Assembly: GCF_021284765.1 (NCBI RefSeq)
Contig: NZ_CP089924.1
Span: 4,110,001 to 4,174,000 of the forward strand
Source: Lysobacter sp. 5GHs7-4
GTDB taxonomy: Bacteria > Pseudomonadota > Gammaproteobacteria > Xanthomonadales > Xanthomonadaceae
Length of the DNA stretch: 64,000 bases
Direction of reading: 5' to 3'
The notes under the pieces were generated by a model. The model worked only from the letters and a program-made list of their open reading frames with translations. It ran no database searches and had not been told where the DNA came from. Below, piece by piece: positions 7,157 to 16,700 of the stretch (position 1 is the first letter of the stretch; each line of letters begins with the position of its first letter). The position numbers were made by a program, and so were the translations under genes.

Positions 7157-10100
7157 TTACTTATCTCCGATCTTATCCTGCACATCCCGCCTGGGTTCGA
7201 CTTTGCCATCGGCTCCGCCCTGATTGGGGCCGGCGCTTAGTTCCTTATCAACCTTCGCTTCCACCATATCGCCCACGACCTTTCCGACGGCGGCTCCGGC
7301 AGCCTTGGCAAGTCCATCGCCCACTTTTCCATCCAGCACGTGCTCGGTGACCTCAGATGCCACGTCGCCCGATGCCGATCCGGTCGCTTGCCCCAGGGCT
7401 TCCTCACCATTGGCGAGCTTGGCGCTGATCTCAACCGCGTCTTTAGCTGCGGAAATAGGAGTCGCTTCGATAATGATGTTGAGCACTGCCTTATCCGCCT
7501 CTCGCTGCCTATCCACCTGCTTCTTGGCCTTCTCGTAATCGCCATCGTTATCCCAAAGCGCGCGAATCCACCGCCCCAGGTTCTTGCCCGCCGCCTTCGA
7601 CTGCCGCCCGTCGGGGTCGGTGAACTTATAGGGGTTGTTATTGGCGTACCAGTAACGATTGAAGTTCGATCCATTGATCTTATCGGCCGCGACCGGATCG
7701 ACGCTCAAGAACCTTCCGACGCTCTGATCGTAGTAGCGTTGCTGCATGTAGGTCAGACCGGTCGCGCCATCCATCACATGACCGGTGTACCCCACGCCGT
7801 TGTACTTGGGCTTGTTGATCGCACCGCCGTAAGGCTCCCAATGAGTGCGGTCGATCACGGCGCCCGCGGCATTGGAGACCGCGATCGGACTGCCCAGTGC
7901 ATCGGTGTGCTGGTATTTGAGCTGCCCGCTGTTGGTCACGCGGTCCCACTCGACGGTCGCCAACAGGCTGCCATTCAAGTAGATGTGCGGGATGGTCAAC
8001 TCGGGATAGTTGTTATTCTCCGCCTCCCCCGTGTGATGCTCCTCGCGCAGCAGCAACTGGCCATCGGTGTTGTAGAACGACAGCGAATAGGTCGTGTCGG
8101 ACAGGCTCGCGTTCTGGACGCGACGCCCCTGGCCGTCGTAACGGTAGGCCTCCTTGTCGGTCACCTTGCGCAGACGGTTGCCGAAGTCGAACAGGTACTC
8201 CTGGCCGTTCTTGTTGCTCAGGTTGCCCTGCGGGTCGTAGCCCAGGCCCAAGGTACTGGCGCCTTGATCGTTGCGGAAGTTGGTGACCCGGTTCTTCTCG
8301 TCGTACCAGTAGTAATCCGTGGCCGTGGTCGATCCGTTGAAATTGCTCTTGTAGCGGATGTTGTCCAAGGCATCGTAGCCGAAGCCCCTGACCGTCAGCC
8401 AATGCAGGTGCGCTTGCACCAGACGGTCTCGACTGTCGTAGACCATGTCGCGATTGCCGCTGTACAAACCCTGCACGGCATTGACGTCCCGAATGGCCGT
8501 GGTGTTGCCGTTCGCGTCGTAGGCGTAGGTCTGGTCGAATACGCCGGCATCGGTCACCCGCTCGGGCAGCTGCCTGGCGTTCTGCGCCATCGAATGGACG
8601 ACACCGTTGCCGTAAACGAAGCGCTTCATGCCGCCGTTGGGGTAATAGCTGATGCCGGTGGCGTGATTGCCCCAGGTCGAGCTGACCGCGGTGGGCTGGC
8701 CCAAAGCGTTGTTGGCGTAGCTGACCGGCAAGCCGTCCGGCGTGGTGTAGCGGTTGCGATTCCCGTTCGCGTCGTAGCCATAGGTGGCCGAGCGCACGTA
8801 CCAGCCCACCTGGGTCTGCGCCTCGGCATTGAGCAGACGGCGCTTGTTATAGGTGTAGTTGTTGATCACCTTGCCCTGGCCCGGCCCCTCGTTGCTCGTG
8901 ATCACCTCACGCGGCAAGCCGTCAGAGGTGTAAGCCCAGGTCTGGTCGCCGCGTCCGTCCGGGAAGGCCAAGGCGGCCAAGCGATTGCGGTTGTCGTAGC
9001 CGCGCGCCACCTTGCGGCCGGATTGCTCGGCTTCGGCGAGGTTGCATTGGTTAGGGTCCGGTAGGTCCAGGCCCGCGGCCGACCAGGCGAGATTGCCGGC
9101 GGCGTCGTAGGCCATCACCGTGGCGCCGGTTTCCAGTTCGATGATCTTGCACAACTGGTTGTACTGGTCGTAGACGTAGCGCCGTGCCACGCCACTGGGC
9201 CCGGACGGCGGTATCGTCACGGTGACGTTGGCCGTGGCCGAACGCACGGATGCGCCCAGGTTGTCGTGCACGATCGCGTACACCGAGTGCGGCCCGACGC
9301 CGACGCCGCTCCAGGTGTAGTCGTAAGGGGCGCTGGTATCGGTATGGATGAGCTGGTTGTCGACGTAGAACTCGACCCGTTTCACGCCGTCCACGTCGGA
9401 GGCGTTGGCGCTCAACTGAAAGCTGGCGGGTATGCTCGCCTGCGCGCCGTTGGCGGGACTGGTCAAGGTGATGCTGGGCAGGCCGTTGCCGACGATCCAC
9501 ATCGCCGCCGAATCGGTGTAGTAGCCGCGCGTGTCGAAGGCGCGCGCGACCAGGCTGTGACCGCCTTCGATGCCGGTCCAATGCAGCTCGTAGGGCGCAC
9601 TGGCGTCCTCGCCCATCTTGACGCCGTCGATCAGAAACTCGACCCGCTGCACGCCGTCGTCGGGGTCGGAGGCATTGGCGGTGAACGCCACCGCGCTGCC
9701 CAGCTGATAGACGTAGTTGTTTCCTGGACCGGTCAACGCCACCGAGGGCGCGGTGTTGTTGGTCGGCACCGCGCTCACGTCCACGGTGGACAGGGTCAGG
9801 TCGCCGCTCTTGAGATAGAAGCGCAGCCCGCGCGTGCCGATGCCGGCCGCGGCCGAGCCGCTCTGTCCGCTGACCCACGGGGTCATGCCGCTGCCGTCGG
9901 GGAACGAGAACCAGACCTGCGCGTTGGCCGCGTTCGAGTTCCAGTTGATCGTGGTGACGCATTGGCTGCTGCCCCAGGGAATGGTGCAGCTGGCCGGCGA
10001 AGAGCTGATGCTGCCGCCGAGCACGTTGAAGGCGCGACCGGCGCCGACCGGATCGACCCAGCGCCGGTTGCACATCTCAAACGAGGCGTCGATGAAGTAG

Positions 10101-10402
10101 CGGCCCGGCGGTAGGTTGTTTAGCACGTCGCCGTTGTTGACCGAGGTGTCCAGCCCCGGTCCGCTGACGAAGATATTGATCGGGCCGCAGCCCGAGGTCG
10201 CGTTCAGCAGCACCTTGACGTTGGCCGGCGCGGCGAAGTTCATCTCCGGCGCAGCGGGATAGCTGAAACTCAAGGTCGGCCCGGCTCCGGCCGCCGCCAG
10301 GCCCGGCAGCAGGACCGCCAGCGCGATCCACAGCCACGCCAGCGTCCATCGCGGAGCCCTCGCCCCCCTCGTGCGGGCCTTCATGTCATCTGTCTTGCGC
10401 AT
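7157..10402 (-). CDS. Secreted RHS protein, module 2 subunit B (Ig-like domains, YD repeats, RHS core, variable C-terminus)
   Basis: 1081-aa exported YD-repeat protein. In order: a signal peptide with long basic n-region (core WTLAWLWIALAVLLPGLAAA); a module-specific beta domain to about residue 210; two Ig-like repeats at about 216-396 (APSVALTGPGNN, SITLTSPANGAQ); YD repeats at about 400-850 (YDQYNQLCKI, YDANGNRNRYTTPDG); and the RHS core (QHTDALGSPIAVSNAAG, GYTGHVMDGATGLTYMQQRYYD, RFLSVDPV) ending DPDGRQ near 934. The last 147 residues are unrelated to the paralogue. They are Ala/Gly/Lys-rich (ATPISAAKDAVEISAKL, LAKAAGAAVGKVVGDMVEAKV), reminiscent of pre-toxin or membrane-active segments. 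It follows subunit A by 84 bp. Family knowledge says the RHS cocoon encloses and releases a C-terminal effector. Which effector is unknown. Confidence 0.9.
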   Translation of the reverse strand: MRKTDDMKARTRGARAPRWTLAWLWIALAVLLPGLAAAGAGPTLSFSYPAAPEMNFAAPANVKVLLNATSGCGPINIFVSGPGLDTSVNNGDVLNNLPPGRYFIDASFEMCNRRWVDPVGAGRAFNVLGGSISSSPASCTIPWGSSQCVTTINWNSNAANAQVWFSFPDGSGMTPWVSGQSGSAAAGIGTRGLRFYLKSGDLTLSTVDVSAVPTNNTAPSVALTGPGNNYVYQLGSAVAFTANASDPDDGVQRVEFLIDGVKMGEDASAPYELHWTGIEGGHSLVARAFDTRGYYTDSAAMWIVGNGLPSITLTSPANGAQASIPASFQLSANASDVDGVKRVEFYVDNQLIHTDTSAPYDYTWSGVGVGPHSVYAIVHDNLGASVRSATANVTVTIPPSGPSGVARRYVYDQYNQLCKIIELETGATVMAYDAAGNLAWSAAGLDLPDPNQCNLAEAEQSGRKVARGYDNRNRLAALAFPDGRGDQTWAYTSDGLPREVITSNEGPGQGKVINNYTYNKRRLLNAEAQTQVGWYVRSATYGYDANGNRNRYTTPDGLPVSYANNALGQPTAVSSTWGNHATGISYYPNGGMKRFVYGNGVVHSMAQNARQLPERVTDAGVFDQTYAYDANGNTTAIRDVNAVQGLYSGNRDMVYDSRDRLVQAHLHWLTVRGFGYDALDNIRYKSNFNGSTTATDYYWYDEKNRVTNFRNDQGASTLGLGYDPQGNLSNKNGQEYLFDFGNRLRKVTDKEAYRYDGQGRRVQNASLSDTTYSLSFYNTDGQLLLREEHHTGEAENNNYPELTIPHIYLNGSLLATVEWDRVTNSGQLKYQHTDALGSPIAVSNAAGAVIDRTHWEPYGGAINKPKYNGVGYTGHVMDGATGLTYMQQRYYDQSVGRFLSVDPVAADKINGSNFNRYWYANNNPYKFTDPDGRQSKAAGKNLGRWIRALWDNDGDYEKAKKQVDRQREADKAVLNIIIEATPISAAKDAVEISAKLANGEEALGQATGSASGDVASEVTEHVLDGKVGDGLAKAAGAAVGKVVGDMVEAKVDKELSAGPNQGGADGKVEPRRDVQDKIGDK

Positions 10403-10486
10403 ACCCCAACCTATGGGCCGAATCCGGCCTGCTGTCCTATGCCGTACCGCGACGCGCGCGCCGCAATCCCCTGAGCGAACGCCGGA

Positions 10487-13273
10487 TCAACTGCCCGGGC
10501 CGCGCACGATTTCCTTGGTGTTGCCCAACACGTCGCGCACGATGCTGGTCCGCGCCGCGTCCGCGGTCCCGGTGGCCGCCTCTATCGTCGCCGGCTGCTC
10601 GTAGCTGGGTTGGCCATAGGCTTGGAAGCTCTCGACGACCTTGATGCCGCGCGCATCGGTGGTCTGGCGGCGGAACCCGGCCAGATAGTCGATGCGGCTG
10701 GTCAATGGCCCGTGCTCCGAATCCTGCACCGTCGTGGTCGGCCTCCCTAGCGCGTCGAAGCCGCTGCGCGTCCCTTTCAACGAGGGGTCGTCGAAATTGA
10801 TCCAGCCATCCACGTAGGGATTGCGCGGATAGGAGACGAACACGGTGCGCCCCTCTTCGTCGTAGCGCTTGGCGCTCCAACGGGCGGTACCGGCGACATC
10901 GGCCGCATCGTGCTCGCTCTCCACGACCGGACGCCACAAGGCGTCGAAGTAACCCGCTTTGACGTGATTGCCCGTGGTGACGGTCTGGCGCCAGTGACCG
11001 GGGGCGAGTCCGTACTCGCTTTGCGCGACCGGCTCGAAGGAGACGACCGTCGGATGCCAGGCCACCTCGTCGCCCGCCGGCGGGGTGATCCGGTTGATCC
11101 GCCCCATGACGTCATAACCATAAGCGGTGGCGTAGCCGTTCTCGTCGGTGAGCGAGGCCAGCCAACCGTTGCCGTCGACCACCGCGAGCTTCTGAGTACC
11201 GTCCTGGAAGCGCACCGTCTGCGGCATGCCACGCTTCCAATCGCTCACCGTGGTGACGAGATCGCGCCCATCCTTGACACTGGCCAGGGTGCCGTCGGGG
11301 TTGTAGCCGAGGGTCTGTTGCAGCTTCTCGTAGGCGTAGTCGCGCACGGGTAGCGCGGTGCCGACATCGTAGTCGGTACGCGAAACTATCGCGCCGGTGT
11401 TGAGGTTGGTCTGCTTGGCGACCTGACCGATCACCCACTTGGCCTTATCGTTGTAATAGTCGGTCAGATCGGTGCGAGTGGCGCCCAAGGTGTTGGACTG
11501 GCCGACACGAGTGACCTGAGCGAACTCGTCGAAGGTCTCGTTATCGCTGTAGAAGCTCACACCATCCTGCAGAACCGAGCCGGAGACCTGCGGACGCTGG
11601 CGCTCGGACGAGAAGGAGTCCAGACGCACCTGCGGGCTCAGGCCCATGCGGTCGGCGAAAGCTTGCTGCGGCGCGGCGGCGTTACTCAAGTAGGTGCTGG
11701 TCGTGCGGCGGAGCAACGTGCTGCCGGCGTAGGCCTCCACCTGCAACAATTGGCCTTCGTTCTGATCGAAGACCACGCCGTAGGTGTTGACCGTGCGCTC
11801 GCCGCCGGGGCCGTTGACGGTCGTGGTCTTGGTGGTCGCGCAGTTGCCGCAGGTGCCTTCCCAGCTACCGACCGGGGTGGTGTAGTCGTAAGTCCAGGTA
11901 TAGCCAGGCAACCCCGGCCCGGTCACGGACTTTCTGCGCAGGGCTAGAACGTCGAAGCGCGCCGGCACCATGGCCGTGTAGGCGTCGCGCGTGGGTTCGT
12001 AGTCCGGTACCGGCCGCGGGCTCATGTCCGGAGGCGACATGCAATCCAGGGGCACGTTCTGGCGCCCGTGGCGGATGGTCTGGAACACGAATTCGCCGCG
12101 CGCACCCGAGGGATGGGTGATCGTGGCCGTCCGGGTCTCCGACGTCAGCGCGCGCATCCAGCTGCAGTCCAGCGCCTTATCCTGCAGACGCACCTGTCCA
12201 CCCGGAATGGTGGGCTCCGGATCGTTGCTATAGAACGGATTACCCCACATCACGCTGAAGTCGATCGCCCAGCGGCTGCTGTCCGGCAAGGTCACCGAGG
12301 TCAGCTGCGAGTACGCCGAGTAGCCGTAGCGCCATTCGCGGCCGGTATTGGTGGTCACCTTGGCCACACGGTCGTAACCGCTGACGTTCTCCCAGGTAAA
12401 GCTGAGCTGACGACCATCACTGGACGTAATAGTCTGCAGCTGTGCGCCATTCCATTGATAGGCGACCCAGTTCCCGAAACGGTCCTCGATGCGCGTGGGA
12501 TACAGGCGGATCTCGTCGCGCGGCACCGGTCGCTGCGCAACGGCGCCTTCGGAAGTCACTGGCTTGAGCAGGTCGTCGGAGGTTCGCACTACCATCCAAT
12601 CGAAACGGTAGCGGGTGCCGTCGGGCGCGTGCGCCATGAAGCCTTCGCCCGCCTGGCCGCTCTGCAGGCTGGGCAGGCAGGACAGGTGCCAATGCTTATT
12701 GGTAACCCAGGGATAGACCCCGCCATCGGTGGGACGCGGTCGAGTTTCGGCGGTGGCCAGCAGCAGTTCCTGATCGCCCCCGGGCACGGCCATGCTGTAG
12801 CCGCTCCAGTATTCCTCGGGCCGCACGGCCGGTGCACGGCTCGGCGTGGAGCTTTGTATCTTCACCGCCGGTGGGCGCGCACTCTCGACACTGGTGGGAG
12901 AAGAACAGCGATTGGCCGTAGCGTTGGTTGCGAACGAGCCCAGCACCCAGCCCTCAGCACTGCTGAATGTGCCGCTGATGTACGGCACATCCCAATCCCA
13001 GTCGCCGAACGGACGGCTGCGCGCATCGGTCGCGGCCGCGAAGCGCCGCCCCAGCGCGACCGGTATCGGGAAGTTGCCTGGAATCGATACATCCGTAGTC
13101 GCGAAGCTAGTCGCGCCGGTGTACAGGTTGACCGAATCTCCGAACAGCGTCGGCCCCTCGGACTTCACCGTCTGCGCCGACTTGATCAGCTTGTCGTACT
13201 CCTCCCATGGCGCCCTTCCCGCGCAGGCCGCACCGCAGGCGAGCGCAAGCAACGTTCCGACCAGATAACGCAC
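10487..13273 (-). CDS. Secreted RHS/YD-repeat protein, module 2 subunit A (no core)
   Basis: 928-aa exported protein. The GTG start at 13273 is supported by AAGGAG six bases upstream. The signal peptide is MRYLVGTLLALACGAACAG. The N-terminal domain (SVNLYTGATSFATTDVSIPG, then FGDWDWDVPYISGTF) is shared with the A subunit of module 1 and resembles the plug/propeller-like start of YD-repeat proteins. YD repeats run from about residue 260 to the C-terminus (YDVMGRINRITPPAGD, RYDEEGRTVFVSYPRNP), and the protein stops within them (VRDVLGNTKEIVRGPGS). There is no RHS-core or DPxG motif. By analogy with TcB/TcC it could form the first half of a shell completed by subunit B; that is inference. Confidence 0.9.
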   Translation of the reverse strand: MRYLVGTLLALACGAACAGRAPWEEYDKLIKSAQTVKSEGPTLFGDSVNLYTGATSFATTDVSIPGNFPIPVALGRRFAAATDARSRPFGDWDWDVPYISGTFSSAEGWVLGSFATNATANRCSSPTSVESARPPAVKIQSSTPSRAPAVRPEEYWSGYSMAVPGGDQELLLATAETRPRPTDGGVYPWVTNKHWHLSCLPSLQSGQAGEGFMAHAPDGTRYRFDWMVVRTSDDLLKPVTSEGAVAQRPVPRDEIRLYPTRIEDRFGNWVAYQWNGAQLQTITSSDGRQLSFTWENVSGYDRVAKVTTNTGREWRYGYSAYSQLTSVTLPDSSRWAIDFSVMWGNPFYSNDPEPTIPGGQVRLQDKALDCSWMRALTSETRTATITHPSGARGEFVFQTIRHGRQNVPLDCMSPPDMSPRPVPDYEPTRDAYTAMVPARFDVLALRRKSVTGPGLPGYTWTYDYTTPVGSWEGTCGNCATTKTTTVNGPGGERTVNTYGVVFDQNEGQLLQVEAYAGSTLLRRTTSTYLSNAAAPQQAFADRMGLSPQVRLDSFSSERQRPQVSGSVLQDGVSFYSDNETFDEFAQVTRVGQSNTLGATRTDLTDYYNDKAKWVIGQVAKQTNLNTGAIVSRTDYDVGTALPVRDYAYEKLQQTLGYNPDGTLASVKDGRDLVTTVSDWKRGMPQTVRFQDGTQKLAVVDGNGWLASLTDENGYATAYGYDVMGRINRITPPAGDEVAWHPTVVSFEPVAQSEYGLAPGHWRQTVTTGNHVKAGYFDALWRPVVESEHDAADVAGTARWSAKRYDEEGRTVFVSYPRNPYVDGWINFDDPSLKGTRSGFDALGRPTTTVQDSEHGPLTSRIDYLAGFRRQTTDARGIKVVESFQAYGQPSYEQPATIEAATGTADAARTSIVRDVLGNTKEIVRGPGS

Positions 13274-13333
13274 GGCTTACTCCTTGTCCCCAGAGTGGAT
13301 GCGATCGGCGCAGTTGCGGCGATCGCGTGACGC

Positions 13334-13350
13334 ATTGTCGAGTCAGCCGC
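13334..13350 (-). promoter_or_regulatory. Conserved promoter-like motif upstream of RHS module 2
   Basis: On the minus strand this reads GCGGCTGACTCGACAAT, about 60 bp upstream of the subunit A start. Sixteen of its 17 bases also occur upstream of module 1 at 20195-20211. The GACAAT end could act as a -10 element. No good -35 is visible, so the sigma factor or regulator is unknown. Confidence 0.4.
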
Positions 13351-13593
13351 AACGCGATAGGGCACGGCTCAGCGCAGTGCGCGCACGCCGGAGCGCATCG
13401 CGTCGTGAACGTCCGCAAGGCCAAACGCCCCGCCGCAACGCGAACACGGTCTGCCGCATACCGGTCTTACCGTGTGCACGCACCCGCGCCACTTGACGGC
13501 TCCCGCGAGTGCGATCCTTTCGGGTAACGCAGCCGTGCTCTGTTGGCGAACGCCGAAACCGGGGCACCATGACCTCTCGGGCCGCAGGCGTCG

Positions 13594-13620
13594 GCGAAAA
13601 CAGCCCCGCATTGCGGGGCT
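13594..13620 (-). terminator. Rho-independent terminator after RHS module 1
   Basis: Minus-strand hairpin with an 8-bp stem AGCCCCGC/GCGGGGCT and a 3-nt loop, followed by GTTTTCG. It lies about 160 bp after the stop of module 1 subunit B and ends the module 1 transcript before module 2. Confidence 0.75.
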
Positions 13621-13778
13621 CTTGGATCATGAGCCTTCGTGACCGTACTTCCGCCCTGCCGCCCACGACTCGGTGCGCGATCGCCATGCACAACGCGCCA
13701 GCAGGCTTCGACATACCGAACTACAAGGCGGGCCCATCCTGAGCGGAATTTACTGCGAGCAAGCGAACGGTTGACGCC

Positions 13779-16700
13779 CTACTTTGCCTTAGAACCCAAA
13801 TTCCACTCGATCACCTTCGATCCAAACGAGAACGGCTTGCCTTTCGCGCCGAACGACACACCGCCTTTGAACTTGATTTCTGCGGAACTCCCCTTGAAGT
13901 CGACATCCACACCGACACCAAGCCCAGTGCCGAAACTCGCGCCGCTCGAAAATTCGAAAGGCATTTCGAACGGGAGATCCAGCGTCAACGGATTCTTGTT
14001 CTCCAAGTAGAGCCCCCCTTGCAGCCCGCCCACCGCGCCCCTCTCGAGCGAAACATCGCCTTCCCAAGAGGTGACCAGGTTTTGGGTGAACGATGCCGCC
14101 ACCACAGCACCTCCGCTCAGCTCGAACTTGACGCCCACGTTGTCGTTGATGGCGGCCGCTGTAGCTTCCACGGCGCGCACGAACGCACCGTGGCCGGCGA
14201 TCAAGGGTTTCATGATGGCATCGGAGGCCTCGGCGACGAACCGCTCGCCGCAGTGACCGCCGCCGTTCTCGCAAACGCTATGTTTATCGTTCTCCTCGCT
14301 CTGCCGTCCATCGGGGTCGGTGAAGCGATAGGGGTTGTTGTTGCCGTAGCCGTAACGGTTGAAGTTGAAGCCGGTGGCCGTGTCGACCGTCACCGGGTCC
14401 ACGCTCAGGAAGCGGCCTACGTCCTCGTCGTAGTAACGCTGCTGCATGTACGTAAGACCTGAAGCCCCGTCCATGACATGGCCGGTGTAGCCGACGCCGT
14501 CGTAGTTCGGCTTGCCGATCGCGGCACCATAGGGCTCCCAATCGGTACGCTCGACCACAGCGCCCGCGGCGTCGGTCACCGCCACCGGGCTGCCCAACGC
14601 ATCGGTATGCTGGTAGCGCACCACAGCGGGAACGCCTGGGCTGAAGTCGCTTTCTCGGATCGCCAGCAGCGACTCGCCCAGGTAGTAGTGCTCGAGCGAC
14701 TTGCGCGGATTTCCCGCCTCGGTATAGATCATCTGCCCGGCCTTGTTGTACATCGACAGGCGACGGACCGTGGCCCAGTCGGCGCTGGCCGACATCACGC
14801 GCCGGCCCAGGGCGTCGTAGCGATAGGCTTCCTTTCCGGTTACCCGGCGCAAGCGGTTGCCGTAGTCGAAGACGTAGGCCTGGCCGTTCTTGTTGTCCAG
14901 GTTGCCTTGCAGGTCGTAGCCCAGGCCGATCACGCTGGCGCCGCTGGCGTTCTGGATATTCGTCAGCCGGTTGCCCGCATCGTAGTAGTAGCGGTGATCC
15001 TTGACGCCGCCCAGCGACCAGGTCTTGAGGTTGTTCAAGGCGTCGTAGGTGTAGCGATGCCAACAGTCGCCGCCGAAGCTGCAGGAGCCGGCCGCGGTCA
15101 GGCGGTCCAGGCCGTCGTAGACCATCCAGCGACTGTAGGTGTCGCCGCGGGCCAGGTCGCGTATCTCGACGACGTTGCCTGCGTGGTCGTAGCCGGTTCG
15201 CAAATCCAGCACGCCGGTGCTCACGCTGCGTTCCGGCAGCTGGCGCGCGTTCTGGCTCATGGTGTGAACGACGCCGTTGCCGAAGGTGAACTGCGAGATC
15301 GCGCCGTTCGGGTAGTAGCGCACGTTGCTGGCGTAGGTCTGCGCCGATGTGGCCACCTGGCGCGGCTGGCCCAGGGCATTAGGTGCGTAGTCGATCACCG
15401 CGCCGGTGGGATAGCTGTGCCAGCGCAGCTGACCGTCGGACTGATAACCGTAACCGCTGGACCAGCTGTACCAGCCCGGCTGCGACTGCGCTTCGGCGGT
15501 CAGGTGGCGGCGTTTGTCGTAGTGGTAGGTGTTGACGACGATGCCCTGCCCCGCCCCTTCGTTGGACGTGGTCACCGTTTTCGGCAGACCGTCGGCGTAG
15601 TACTCCCAGGTTTGGTTGCCGCGCCCGTCGGGGAAGCTCAGCGTCTGCAGACGATCGCGTCCGTCGTAGCTGCGCCCGACCGTGCGGCCGGAGCCGGCCG
15701 CCTCGGTGCGATTGCAGGACGAGGGATCGGGCAGGTTCAGGCCAGCGGCGCTCCAGGCGACATTGCCGACCTCGTCGTACTCGATCACGGTCGCGCCGGC
15801 TTCCGGATCGAGGGTCTTGCACAGCCGCTGCTGCGAGTCGTAGACCCAACGCCGCGACAGGCCGGCAGGCCCGGTCACCAGCCGGTCCACGCCGACGTTG
15901 GAGGTGGCCGAGCGCCTGGAGGCGCCCAGCACGTCGTACGCGACCGCGTGCACCGCGTGCGTACCTACGCCGGCGCCCGACCAAGTGACCTCATAGGGCG
16001 CGGCAGTGTCGGTGCCGACGAGTGCGTTGTTCGCGTAGAACTCCACCCGTTGCACGCCGTCCGTGTCCGAGGCGTCGGCCTTGAGCAGGAAGCTCGCCGG
16101 TTCCGTGGTGCGGGCACCGTTGGCCGGACTGGTCAGGGCGACGTTGGGCAGGCCGTTGGCGGCGATCCACATGGCCACCGAGTCGGTGTGGTAGCCGCGG
16201 GTGTCGAACGCGCGCGCGACCAGGCTGTGGCCGCCGTCGGTGCCGGTCCAATGCAGCTCGTAAGGCGCACTAGTGTCCTGGCCCATCTTGACGCCGTCGA
16301 TCAGGAACTCGACCCGTTGCACGCCGTCGTCGGGGTCAAAGGCATTGGCGGTGAACGCCACCGCGCTGCCTAGCTGGTAGACATGGTTATTGCCGGGACC
16401 GGTCAGCGCCACCGAAGGGGCGCTGTTGTGGGTCGGCACCGCGCTCGCGTCCACGGTCGCCAGGGTCAGGTCGCCGCTCTTGAGGTGGAAGCGCAGCCCA
16501 CGGGTGTCGATACCGCCTACCGCCGAGCCGTTCTGCCCATTGGCCCACTGGGTCATCAGGCTGCCGTCCGGCAGCGAGTACCAGACCTTCGCGTTCGGCG
16601 CGTTCGAGCTCCAGCTGACCGTGGTGTAGCAGGCGTTGGCGCCCCACGGGATCGTGCAGGTCGCAGGCGATGCGGAAATCGAACCGGCATAGACGTCGAC

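Larger units (their letters stand above)
13274..13778. other. 505-bp intergenic region between the two RHS modules
   Basis: Holds the terminator of module 1 (13594-13620), a promoter-like motif for module 2 (13335-13350) and no convincing gene. Several frames are open, but their products are arginine-rich and resemble no family. In particular there is no membrane-protein or small acidic ORF following module 1 of the kind that follows module 2. Confidence 0.6.

Noticed and set aside
7157-13273. RHS A and B as one gene broken by a frameshift or stop codon.
   Set aside because: B has its own signal peptide and Ig-like domains that would be out of place inside a shell, and the same split occurs independently in module 1 with a good ribosome binding site.
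13343-13714. Possible immunity gene (123-codon minus-strand frame) after RHS module 1.
   Set aside because: Arg-rich, no resemblance to immunity families, and it spans the module 1 terminator hairpin.
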